From Desulfitobacterium sp038181555 (lineage in GTDB: Bacteria > Bacillota > Desulfitobacteriia > Desulfitobacteriales > Desulfitobacteriaceae), in NCBI RefSeq assembly GCF_038181555.1, contig NZ_JBBWUA010000005.1, positions 1-64,000 of the forward strand: DNA of 64,000 bases, in the 5' to 3' direction. This document shows, one piece after another, positions 35,231 through 42,946 of this stretch. The position numbers and the translations under genes were made by a program. The notes under the pieces were generated by a model. That model made no database searches. It saw only the letters and a list, made by a program, of their open reading frames with translations, and had not been told where the DNA came from. The first letter of the stretch is position 1. Each line of letters begins with the position of its first letter.

Positions 35231-36280
35231 ATGAAAATCCTAAGCTCGTCTATTGCCATGGCCAGTGAATCCAAGTACACAGAGAGTTACCAGAGGGAAG
35301 TCACCCTGCAGGGCTGGGTGGGTAAAAACATCACCGCAAGACCGCCCCTTAATCTGGAAAACGCAGACATCCTAGATCTATCAGAATCGGTTAAAAATCT
35401 AAACCCTCCCACTTCTAATATCCAGCAGTCCCAAGAGATAAACTTAGAAATGAGTGACGAGGACAAACGAAAGCTGGAACTTCTCCAACGAATGCTCGAA
35501 GCGATCACCGGTAAAAAGATGCGCTTCTTAGTACCCAAAAAGCTAGTTATTGATGAAACGAGCAAGCCCTCCCTTCCCACTGCCCAAAGCCCCATTCAAG
35601 GCCCTCGGCAAGGCTGGGGAATCATCTTCGAATCCAGAGAGCAGTATATCGAGCAACAGTCCATGTCCTTTTCCGCCCAAGGTCAGGTGACCACCGCCGA
35701 CGGCAAGACCATTAACCTGCAACTTCAGTTGAACGTGAGTCGTAGCTTTGCCTATCAAAACAACATCAGCTTTCGGGCAGGAGATGCGGTAACCATCGAT
35801 CCCTTAACCATTAATCTGGGGGTTAGTTCTGCCCAGTTGACTCAACAAAAATACGTCTTTGATATCGATAATGATGGTGATACTGAGCTTATCTCCTTTC
35901 TCGCCCCAGGGAGTGGGTTTATCGCTCTGGATAAAAATCAAGACGACATCATCAACGACGGCAGTGAGCTTTTTGGAACGCAAAGCGGGAACGGCTTTGC
36001 CGACTTGGCCGTTTATGACAGTGATAACAATGGTTGGATTGATGAAAATGACGCCATCTATGATAAGCTCCGCATCTGGACTAAAAACGAAAAGGGAGAA
36101 GATATACTCTTTGCCCTCGGTGAAAAGGGAGTAGGAGCACTCTACTTAGGAAACGTAGCCACCGACTTCAGTCTGAAGGATTCCAGCAATCAATCCCTAG
36201 GTGAAATCAAAAAAACCGGCATCTACTTGAATGAGAACGGCACAGTCGGTACCCTTCAGCATGTGGATTTGACCATCTAA
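35231..36280 (+). CDS. EF-hand-like calcium-binding protein, function unknown
   Basis: A 349-aa protein with no signal peptide or membrane segment. Residues 75-105 are a charged helical stretch. The middle is beta-rich. Three Ca-loop-like motifs follow: DIDNDGDTEL, DKNQDDIINDGSEL and DSDNNGWIDENDAI. The last two surround FGTQSGNGFADL, an arrangement I recall from large families of uncharacterised bacterial proteins. GGAGGT precedes the ATG. A motility-sigma-like promoter suggests, weakly, a surface or flagellar link. The gene is divergent from its left neighbours. Confidence 0.75.
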   Translation: MKILSSSIAMASESKYTESYQREVTLQGWVGKNITARPPLNLENADILDLSESVKNLNPPTSNIQQSQEINLEMSDEDKRKLELLQRMLEAITGKKMRFLVPKKLVIDETSKPSLPTAQSPIQGPRQGWGIIFESREQYIEQQSMSFSAQGQVTTADGKTINLQLQLNVSRSFAYQNNISFRAGDAVTIDPLTINLGVSSAQLTQQKYVFDIDNDGDTELISFLAPGSGFIALDKNQDDIINDGSELFGTQSGNGFADLAVYDSDNNGWIDENDAIYDKLRIWTKNEKGEDILFALGEKGVGALYLGNVATDFSLKDSSNQSLGEIKKTGIYLNENGTVGTLQHVDLTI

Positions 36281-36332
36281 AACTCAGGTACAGAGTCATT
36301 AGCAGCGCCCATATTTATTAATGGATCCTAGC

Positions 36333-36375
36333 AAAAAGAGAGCTGAAACTCCTGAAAGAGTTCTGCTCTCTTTTG
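36333..36375 (+). terminator. intrinsic terminator between convergent genes
   Basis: AAAAGAGAGC and GCTCTCTTTT, extended by AACTC/GAGTT, form a long stem with T-runs on both sides. It serves the EF-hand gene and probably the convergent DUF4179 gene. Confidence 0.8.
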
Positions 36376-36479
36376 TTCACTCTATTCTTATTGACCTTGT
36401 TATCCATGTTTCCTTAACTAATTGACTAAGCACCAACCCTTGCATGCACTTTTCACTGCAGAGGATGATCTATGGAGAA

Positions 36480-37898
36480 TTATCTTTGAGGCAATTCGAT
36501 TCTGATTGGCTCTTCCAGGGTGAGCATAGGCGTTAACGTCCTCTGTAAAATAATTCTGCCGTTCTCCGGATATTCTACAGTAATTCTTGTTTCCATCCAT
36601 GAATCTCGAGGCGAAGAGGTGCCCTCGCTTTTCAGCGCATAAGTGTTTCCTTCTTCATCCCGATACTCAAAACTAAATACTCCAAAACCATCATCTTCCC
36701 TGACTTTTGTGGCAAAAACCAGATTCGCTTTTCCTTCACCTTTTATAACTTCTTTAAGCTCCATTCCCTCAATAGCCGGAGTTATGGTCTTCTTCTCCAT
36801 ATCTACAGTAATAGACTCCTCTTCCTTATCCAATAAGCGCAAGCCCCGAATCAGAAGCTCTTGTTCCTTTGGCTTCTTGAAATAGTCAGATTCAATAAAG
36901 ACACTCATCCCGCTTTGATCTTCTTTATGCATAGCGCTAATTCCATGACTTCCTTTGAGCACTATTTCCCGGTCTTCCTCGATAGCCAAGTTCATACCTT
37001 TGATCCAGGCCGGATTCTTGTCGGCAAAAGTAAAGAACACTTCAGTTCCAGTCGGGTAAACTCTCATTTCTTCAAGGGTTATTGTCTGTCCGTATATGCT
37101 TAAATCCTCATGAAATTCATACACCATTGGCTTCGCAAGCTCCTCGAATTTAACTTCGAAGGTGAATGTCCCCATTTCTTTCATATTACGTTCATGAACA
37201 TCCTCTTCAAACTCTCCAACCTGCACAACTTTCTCTTCATTAGGAAGGATTTCAATCTCCAAAAGCACATCAAGGGAAATTGATTCCGGTACTTTGCCTT
37301 CTGCAAAGTGATATTGCTGCATAATGAAGCCATGGTTTTGGGCTATCCCCTCACGGGACAAACTGGCTGTAGAGTAACTGAAGCCATCTACTTTATTTCC
37401 GTTGCTTTCATCCTTCATATCCTTAAGACTAATATTAGCCCACTCATTGTCTGCAAGTCCAAAGTCCTTTGGAAGTTGAAAAAAGAGCACCATATTCTTT
37501 TCATCGGCAAGCACATAAGGTAGCGATAATTGCTCTTCTCCATCCCAGGCGGTCAGCGCCACTTCCTGAATGTATTCGTTTTCAATAGCTTGGCTAAGGC
37601 TTTTATCAAACTGAATATACTCAATCAATTGGCCGATAACCGGGATATTAGACATTGTATGAGCGAAAGCAGAATTGGCATTAACCAAAAAGATGAGTAA
37701 TAGCGCCGCAACCGCCGTCGAGAAAAAACTGTATATCGCTCTCTTTTTCCTCTTAGCTATGCCAATCTTTTTCTCTAATCTATCCTCCACGGAACCTAAC
37801 CCCTTAGGCTCTAAATAAGCTTCCTCGACAAAACCTTGCCATTCTTGCCCCTCATCATGTCTGCCCCTTGCCAAATTCTCTTGGTTGTTCTCTGTCAT
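36480..37898 (-). CDS. DUF4179 membrane protein, probable anti-sigma factor
   Basis: A 472-aa protein with a cytoplasmic N-terminus (about 1-50), one membrane segment (about 55-75, AIYSFFSTAVAALLLIFLV) and a large extracytoplasmic region that begins with the DUF4179 domain (GQLIEYIQFDKSLSQAIENEY). The gene begins one base after the sigma factor stop (TAGTATG), a layout typical of ECF sigma/anti-sigma pairs. ATG at 37898 has GGGGGAG upstream. Its signal is unknown. Confidence 0.82.
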   Translation of the reverse strand: MTENNQENLARGRHDEGQEWQGFVEEAYLEPKGLGSVEDRLEKKIGIAKRKKRAIYSFFSTAVAALLLIFLVNANSAFAHTMSNIPVIGQLIEYIQFDKSLSQAIENEYIQEVALTAWDGEEQLSLPYVLADEKNMVLFFQLPKDFGLADNEWANISLKDMKDESNGNKVDGFSYSTASLSREGIAQNHGFIMQQYHFAEGKVPESISLDVLLEIEILPNEEKVVQVGEFEEDVHERNMKEMGTFTFEVKFEELAKPMVYEFHEDLSIYGQTITLEEMRVYPTGTEVFFTFADKNPAWIKGMNLAIEEDREIVLKGSHGISAMHKEDQSGMSVFIESDYFKKPKEQELLIRGLRLLDKEEESITVDMEKKTITPAIEGMELKEVIKGEGKANLVFATKVREDDGFGVFSFEYRDEEGNTYALKSEGTSSPRDSWMETRITVEYPENGRIILQRTLTPMLTLEEPIRIELPQR

Positions 37899-37899
37899 A

Positions 37900-38400
37900 C
37901 TACTCTCCCCCTTCCTGCTCACTCAGCTCGACTCTTAAGAGCTTCAAAGCCTTTCGTGTACGGGTGGTTACTGTCCCTTCCGGGATACCCAATAGAGCGG
38001 CAGCATCAGCAATGGTATATCCACCAAAATAGCGAAGGACTATGACCCTTCTGAGATCTTCCGGCAAGTCTTGTACAGCCATCTTAATCGATAACGTGCC
38101 CTCTAAGTAAGATTGACCTTGCTCAGGTAGAACATCCATGGCCACTTCTCGCTTCGTCTTCCTCAAGACGCGATAGCATTCATTGATTAGGATTCGAGTC
38201 AGCCATGTCTTGAGAAAACTAGTCTCTCTCAATTCCTTTCTGTGAACATATCCAAGATAAACGGCTTCATCTATTGCATCCAAGGCTTTTATCTCATCTC
38301 CGAGATATCCAAAAGCAATGCGATACATGATGCTTTTATATTCTGTAACAAAAGTCACATAAGCCTGTTTATCGACTCCTTGTGCGTCAAAGATACCCAT
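37900..38400 (-). CDS. ECF-type RNA polymerase sigma factor
   Basis: Region 2 is at about residues 15-85 (MYRIAFGYLGDEIKALDAIDEAVYLGY, SFLKTWLTRILINECY) and region 4 at about 105-160 (LPEDLRRVIVLRYFGGYTIADAAALLGIPEGTVTTRTRKALKLL). At 166 aa it is normal for the family. It is probably held by the downstream DUF4179 protein and may autoregulate this two-gene transcript. Target genes are unknown. Confidence 0.93.
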   Translation of the reverse strand: MGIFDAQGVDKQAYVTFVTEYKSIMYRIAFGYLGDEIKALDAIDEAVYLGYVHRKELRETSFLKTWLTRILINECYRVLRKTKREVAMDVLPEQGQSYLEGTLSIKMAVQDLPEDLRRVIVLRYFGGYTIADAAALLGIPEGTVTTRTRKALKLLRVELSEQEGGE

Positions 38401-38762
38401 GTCTGCCCCCCTTTCTATCTATTAGAGAAACTCCCAGCGTGTTTTCATTTCACTATTAAGTTATTTCTATAAGATTAATTTTACAAGATTCTGCTTGATT
38501 CTATCAATCAAGCAATTAAAGTCCTTTCCTATATTTTTGAGACGAAAGCCTAAGACCATTGGATAAAAGCTCGTGTCAGAGAACTAGTCGTTCTTTAACA
38601 CGAGCTTTTTTCTTTATATGAAAACAGGAATCTGTACACTGAATTTTCTGTCTCTTAGGAAGGTATTATCCTTCTCGCGTCCAATTAATGATCAGAGCGT
38701 TAGAATTACACCTTAGACCGCACCAGTATTGCAAATGATTTTTAACAATAGTTATCAAAGGA
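38401..38762 (+). other. divergent intergenic stretch with an internal terminator-like hairpin
   Basis: The 362-bp gap separates the sigma gene from the activator-like gene. It holds AT-rich DNA likely to carry both promoters, though none reaches consensus. A long plus-strand hairpin is described separately. I found no known riboswitch pattern by eye. Confidence 0.5.
38565..38612 (+). terminator. strong terminator-like hairpin upstream of the activator-like gene
   Basis: AAAAGCTCGTGT pairs with ACACGAGCTTTT and AGAGAAC with GTTCTTT across a 5-nt loop, with TTTTTTCTTT following on the plus strand. No plus-strand gene lies within 2 kb upstream, so it may be an attenuator in the leader of the next gene, or a bidirectional boundary. 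Confidence 0.65.
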
Positions 38763-40373
38763 GTGAGGAAAACGAATAATTATCAACCGGTCATCTTAGC
38801 AGAGCAAAGAGTTGGCCATGATTTTAAGTTCGATCCACTTACAACAAAAATAAATATCGACGCCTCCCAACTCAGTGCCCAAAGCAATAAGGGCCTGATT
38901 GATACCCTCCGTCAACGCTTACAACAAAGGCTGGGGGTCCCAGTGTCGATTCCGCTCTCCCTTATGAACACCCTCGGCAAGCTTTGCCGCGAGGATATCG
39001 AAGCTATCACTGTCACCCTAGCTGCCGGCAATGATCTTGATGAAAATGGCAGCGCCGCAAATTATCAGCTCATCCATCTGGAACCCGGGAATCAATCGCA
39101 TTTTAATGTCGGGCTCGCTATTGATATTGGGACCACAACCGTAGTTGTCTATCTTGTCAACATGGTTAATGGCGATATTATTGCTAAAGCCTCTGCTTAC
39201 AATAGTCAAATCAAGCTGGGAGATGATCTCCTCAGCCGCATTATGGCGGCTAGGGATGAGAAGGGTTTGTCAGAGCTGCAATCCCTGATTGTCGAAACTC
39301 TCAACAATCTTATTCGACAAATCTCTGCAGAAGCTTTCCTGCAAGCGCCAGCTATCAGCGGTGTATGCATCGGTGCCAATACAACGATGGTTCATTTACT
39401 CTTAGGTTTGGACCCTAGTTCAATTTGCCGGGAACCCTACCAGCCGGTGGTTAATAAGGCGGGGATCGTTTACGCTAAGGAGATTGGCCTCGAGGTCAAT
39501 CCCCTCGCTCCCATCTATTGTTTACCGAGCATCGGCAGTTACATTGGCGGTGATGTCTTAGCGGGTATCTTGGTAAGCGGTATGCATCAGGAGGAAGAGC
39601 TTGCTCTCCTAGTGGATATCGGGACAAACGGGGAGTTTATCTTGGGCAATAATGAATGGATCGTCGCCTGTGCCGGAGCCGCCGGTCCAGCTTTGGAGGG
39701 GGGCGTAACCGAGTGTGGCATAAGAGCCGAAGAAGGGGCAGTCGACCACGTGACCATCGACTCCGAATCTCGAGTGAGCTATACAACTATTACTAATGCC
39801 CCCGCTCGAGGTATCTGCGGTTCCGGGTTGATCGATTCCTTGGCAGAGCTTTTCCTAGCCGGAATAATCAATCGCGCGGCACAATTCAGCGACGGTCGTG
39901 AACGTTTTGTCATTGTTCCCGCAGATGAAAGCGCCGATGGCCGAGAGCTCTATATCAGTCAACAGGACATCAACAGTCTGATGCGGACCAAAGGAGCGGT
40001 CAACGCAGCTCTTGAAGTATTGTTTGAAAGTGTGGGCTGTCGCTGGGAAGAAATTACTAGATTTTATGCCGCAGGCGCCTTCGGTCAGTATCTCCCCCTT
40101 GAATCCGCCATTACCATCGGTCTCTACCCCGATCTTCCTCGCGAGCAGATGATGCGACTAGGCAACAGCTCCGGCGAAGGGGCGCGACAGGTTCTGCTTT
40201 CTAATCAGAGACGCCGGGAGATCGAGCAAATCGCCAGTAGGATCACTTATTTTGAAATGAATGCCAGCAATAGGTTTATGGATAAGTACAGTGGCAGTCG
40301 CTTTTTACCTCACACAAATATGGAATTCTATCCGAGTGTTAAAGAGAAATTGGCAGCTCGGCAAAAAGGGTGA
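38763..40373 (+). CDS. corrinoid-protein activator-like ATPase (RACo/RamA C-terminal type) lacking the ferredoxin domain
   Basis: The linker and middle parts (FKFDPLTTKINID, RQRLQQRLG) and the ASKHA ATPase domain (NVGLAIDIGTTTVVVYLV at 115-132, GANTTMVHLLLG, SYIGGDVLAGIL, LLVDIGTNGEFIL, PALEGGVTECGIRAEEGAVD) match DUF4445 proteins that reductively reactivate corrinoid methyltransferase partners. The usual N-terminal [2Fe-2S] domain is missing, and the frame closes at a TGA 27 bp upstream. The only start is GTG at 38763, with AAAGGAG touching it. It may act with a separate electron carrier. Confidence 0.8.
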   Translation: MRKTNNYQPVILAEQRVGHDFKFDPLTTKINIDASQLSAQSNKGLIDTLRQRLQQRLGVPVSIPLSLMNTLGKLCREDIEAITVTLAAGNDLDENGSAANYQLIHLEPGNQSHFNVGLAIDIGTTTVVVYLVNMVNGDIIAKASAYNSQIKLGDDLLSRIMAARDEKGLSELQSLIVETLNNLIRQISAEAFLQAPAISGVCIGANTTMVHLLLGLDPSSICREPYQPVVNKAGIVYAKEIGLEVNPLAPIYCLPSIGSYIGGDVLAGILVSGMHQEEELALLVDIGTNGEFILGNNEWIVACAGAAGPALEGGVTECGIRAEEGAVDHVTIDSESRVSYTTITNAPARGICGSGLIDSLAELFLAGIINRAAQFSDGRERFVIVPADESADGRELYISQQDINSLMRTKGAVNAALEVLFESVGCRWEEITRFYAAGAFGQYLPLESAITIGLYPDLPREQMMRLGNSSGEGARQVLLSNQRRREIEQIASRITYFEMNASNRFMDKYSGSRFLPHTNMEFYPSVKEKLAARQKG

Positions 40374-40384
40374 GCATTATTGTC

Positions 40385-40942
40385 TCACCGGTTATACTCG
40401 TTCATGGCCTTATCCCCTTCACCCTTGGCCCACAGGGTTACCGCCTTTGTCCCCTTATCCAGCACTTCCTCTAGCACCGGAATTTCCTCCTTGGTGAAGC
40501 TCGCTAGCACATAGCGGGCCGAGTCCCAGCCGGCAGGGGGTCTGCCAATACCTACCTTCAGTCGCCAAAAACCCTCCGTTCCCAGCTCTGCGATTGTCGA
40601 CTTAATCCCGTTATGTCCGCCGGCACTTCCTGAGCTCCTTAAACGTAGACGACCTACAGCCAGGTCCATATCATCATAGATTACTAAAATATCTTGGGGC
40701 GCAAGCTTATAGAACTGCACCAATTCCCGAATCGAACGGCCGCTCAGATTCATAAAGGTCTGGGGCTTAAGTAGATAGATCTTCTCCCCACCCATTTGGG
40801 TTTCTGCTACCAAACCTTGGAACTTGGGACGAAAATCTAATTTTAATTCTTCGGCTAAGCAATCCAGTAGGAGAAAACCAGCATTATGCCGAGTTTCCGC
40901 ATACTGCCCTCCCGGATTACCGAGACCTACGATGAGCTTCAT
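40385..40942 (-). CDS. pth: peptidyl-tRNA hydrolase
   Basis: Releases peptides from drop-off tRNAs. MKLIVGLGNPGGQYAETRHNAGF carries the catalytic His, and KPQTFMNLSGRS, VIYDDMDLAVGRLRLR and GGHNGIKS are all present. ATG at 40942 gives the normal 185 aa, and GAGGAG lies 10 nt upstream. It follows prs in the B. subtilis order, but a plus-strand gene has entered between them. It ends 11 bp from the convergent activator-like gene. Confidence 0.96.
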   Translation of the reverse strand: MKLIVGLGNPGGQYAETRHNAGFLLLDCLAEELKLDFRPKFQGLVAETQMGGEKIYLLKPQTFMNLSGRSIRELVQFYKLAPQDILVIYDDMDLAVGRLRLRSSGSAGGHNGIKSTIAELGTEGFWRLKVGIGRPPAGWDSARYVLASFTKEEIPVLEEVLDKGTKAVTLWAKGEGDKAMNEYNR

Positions 40943-41040
40943 GAATCCCCACTCCTCTAAGCATATTGTAGACATCCCGTGAATACATTGATGATAGCAT
41001 GATTCTCATGTTCTTGCACATAAATAAGGGGGTATTACGA

Positions 41041-41931
41041 TTGAAACCGAGTAAAAAATTTCTATCCCTACCGATCGTCTCCCTAAGCGAAGGACAGCAT
41101 ATCGGATATGTAAAAAGCCTGGTCATTGATTCCCGTTCCAAATCCCTAGCCGCCTTAGTCATCGATCCCAAGGGATTTTTCAAGGACCAGCGCATCATTC
41201 CTTATGCCAAAGTCGTTAGCGTGGGGGAAGATGCCATTACCATCGACAAGGGCGTTTATGTCGAAAAATCAGCCAGCTTGCCCGAGATCCTAAGCCTCAT
41301 CAAGGAAAAACTAACCATCATCGGTACCCGCGTCATCACTCAAAGTGGCAAAACCCTCGGGGTCGTGGAAGAATTCTATGTCGATCCGGAAACTGGTAAA
41401 ATCACTCAGCTGGAAATCTCCGGCGGCAAACTTGAAGGACTCTTCAGCGGCAAGGGCTTACTGGATGCCGACTATGTCCTTACCATCGGTCAAGATGCCA
41501 TCGTCGCTCAAAAAGGCTGTGAAAGTAACTTAATGGTCGCTGACAAAGGAATCAACGAAGCTTTTAAATCCATTCTACACTCTACTTCTAACCTTGCCAC
41601 GGGTACAACAAACACAATCAGTAAGATTTTCAGCAAAGATAAAGAAAAAAGCAAGATCAAGAGTAAGGGCAAAGGAAAGAACAAAGGTAAGGATATCGTC
41701 GATAATGTAGCCATGGCTCCGGTAGAGGAAGAGAATGCAGAGTCCCTAAAGGAGCCCATTTGCGCCGATGACTCAATGATTTCTCTAAGCATGGAGCCCT
41801 CCCTTGGAGCCGAGCCGGATTCAGCTGATCCGGGCAGCAGTGACCCAGAAATGGCGACATTCCAAGAAATCAACCCCGATTTAACCCAAGTAGCAGATCA
41901 AGCCCCGACCACAAAAGAACCCCTGGGCTAA
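41041..41931 (+). CDS. PRC-barrel domain protein with charged C-terminal tail
   Basis: Two PRC-barrel repeats, about residues 5-75 (SLPIVSLSEGQHIGYVKSLVID) and 80-155 (GTRVITQSGKTLGVVEEFYVDPETGKI), then a Lys/Gly-rich stretch (about 205-225) and an acidic tail. PRC barrels often act in RNA processing or photosynthetic complexes, and no role can be fixed here. The start is TTG at 41041 with GGGGG 8 nt upstream. The stop codon lies in the loop of a hairpin. Confidence 0.82.
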   Translation: MKPSKKFLSLPIVSLSEGQHIGYVKSLVIDSRSKSLAALVIDPKGFFKDQRIIPYAKVVSVGEDAITIDKGVYVEKSASLPEILSLIKEKLTIIGTRVITQSGKTLGVVEEFYVDPETGKITQLEISGGKLEGLFSGKGLLDADYVLTIGQDAIVAQKGCESNLMVADKGINEAFKSILHSTSNLATGTTNTISKIFSKDKEKSKIKSKGKGKNKGKDIVDNVAMAPVEEENAESLKEPICADDSMISLSMEPSLGAEPDSADPGSSDPEMATFQEINPDLTQVADQAPTTKEPLG

Positions 41932-41941
41932 GACCCAGGGG
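41920..41941. terminator. hairpin at the end of the PRC-barrel gene
   Basis: CCCCTGGG and CCCAGGGG pair across CTAAGA, which contains the TAA stop. On the plus strand no T-run follows. On the minus strand TTCTTTTGTGG follows, so it may serve the convergent prs gene. Confidence 0.55.
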
Positions 41942-41945
41942 ATAG

Positions 41946-41985
41946 GAATTGGATTGGATTGAATTGGATTGGATTGAATTGGATT
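41946..41985. repeat. pentamer tandem repeat between convergent genes
   Basis: Eight successive 5-bp units of the form GRATT run in the order GAATT, GGATT, GGATT repeated, so a 15-bp unit occurs about 2.7 times. The array ends 3 bp before the prs stop codon. Confidence 0.85.
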
Positions 41986-41988
41986 GAC

Positions 41989-42930
41989 TTAACTAAATAA
42001 TTTACTTACCGAAAGGTCCTCATGAATACGCACAATGGCTGCTCCCAGCAAGGGGGCAACGGAGAGCGTTTTAATCTTGGGGATCATTTTTTCTGGATCC
42101 ATGGGGATAGTATTCGTGATAATAACTTCTTTAATCACCGATTTCTCCAAGCGTTCAAATGCCGGACCAGATAACACTGGATGGGTACAGCAGGCATATA
42201 CTTCAATGGCCCCGCGATCCATCAGTACTTGAGCTCCTTGGGTGATGGTCCCTGCTGTATCGATGATATCGTCGATCATAATAACGCGCTTGCCTTCTAT
42301 ATCACCAATGACATTCATAATCTCTGACACATTGGGCTCCGGACGGCGTTTATCGATAATAGCTAAGGGCGCCCCGATGCGTTCCGCCAGATTTCGTGCC
42401 CGTTGTACCCCGCCATGGTCCGGAGAAACCACGACCACATTATCCAGCCCTTTACTCTTAAAATATTCCGCGAGGATGGGCACACCTGGTAGATGATCTA
42501 CCGGAATATCAAAGAAGCCTTGAATAGCCGGGGCATGCAAATCCATAGTAACCACTCGATTAGCTCCTGCCGTGGTAATTAGATTCGCCACGAGCTTGGC
42601 CGTGATGGGATCCCGGGCCTTGGATTTGCGTTCTTGACGAGCATATCCATAGTAAGGAATAACCGGAGTGATGCGGCTGGCTGAAGCCCTCTTGAGAGCA
42701 TCAATCATGATTAAGAGTTCCATGATGTTATCATTGGTCGGACTACAGGTAGGCTGTACCACAAAGACATCGGCTCCTCGGACGCTCTCATCAATGGCAA
42801 TGGTCGTTTCTCCGTCCTGAAAGCGTTTCACTTTCGCCTCTCCCAGCGGAACTCCCAGATAATCAACGATTTCTTCCGCTAATGCTCGGTTAGCATTGCC
42901 GCAAAAGATTTTCAACTCTTTGACTGACAT
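41989..42930 (-). CDS. prs: ribose-phosphate pyrophosphokinase
   Basis: Makes PRPP from ribose 5-phosphate and ATP. It shows KIFCGNANRALAEEIVDYLG, the catalytic-loop region YARQERKSKARDPITAKL, the flexible-loop basic patch and the PRPP loop IMIDDIIDTAGTI. ATG at 42930 gives 313 aa with AGGGGG upstream. It follows glmU by 16 bp, the conserved order. Confidence 0.96.
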   Translation of the reverse strand: MSVKELKIFCGNANRALAEEIVDYLGVPLGEAKVKRFQDGETTIAIDESVRGADVFVVQPTCSPTNDNIMELLIMIDALKRASASRITPVIPYYGYARQERKSKARDPITAKLVANLITTAGANRVVTMDLHAPAIQGFFDIPVDHLPGVPILAEYFKSKGLDNVVVVSPDHGGVQRARNLAERIGAPLAIIDKRRPEPNVSEIMNVIGDIEGKRVIMIDDIIDTAGTITQGAQVLMDRGAIEVYACCTHPVLSGPAFERLEKSVIKEVIITNTIPMDPEKMIPKIKTLSVAPLLGAAIVRIHEDLSVSKLFS

Positions 42931-42946
42931 CCCATATATCCCCCTA

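Noticed and set aside
38401..38762. Possible cobalamin or other riboswitch before the corrinoid activator-like gene
   Set aside because: I saw the terminator-like hairpin but none of the conserved cores I know. A covariance-model search would decide.
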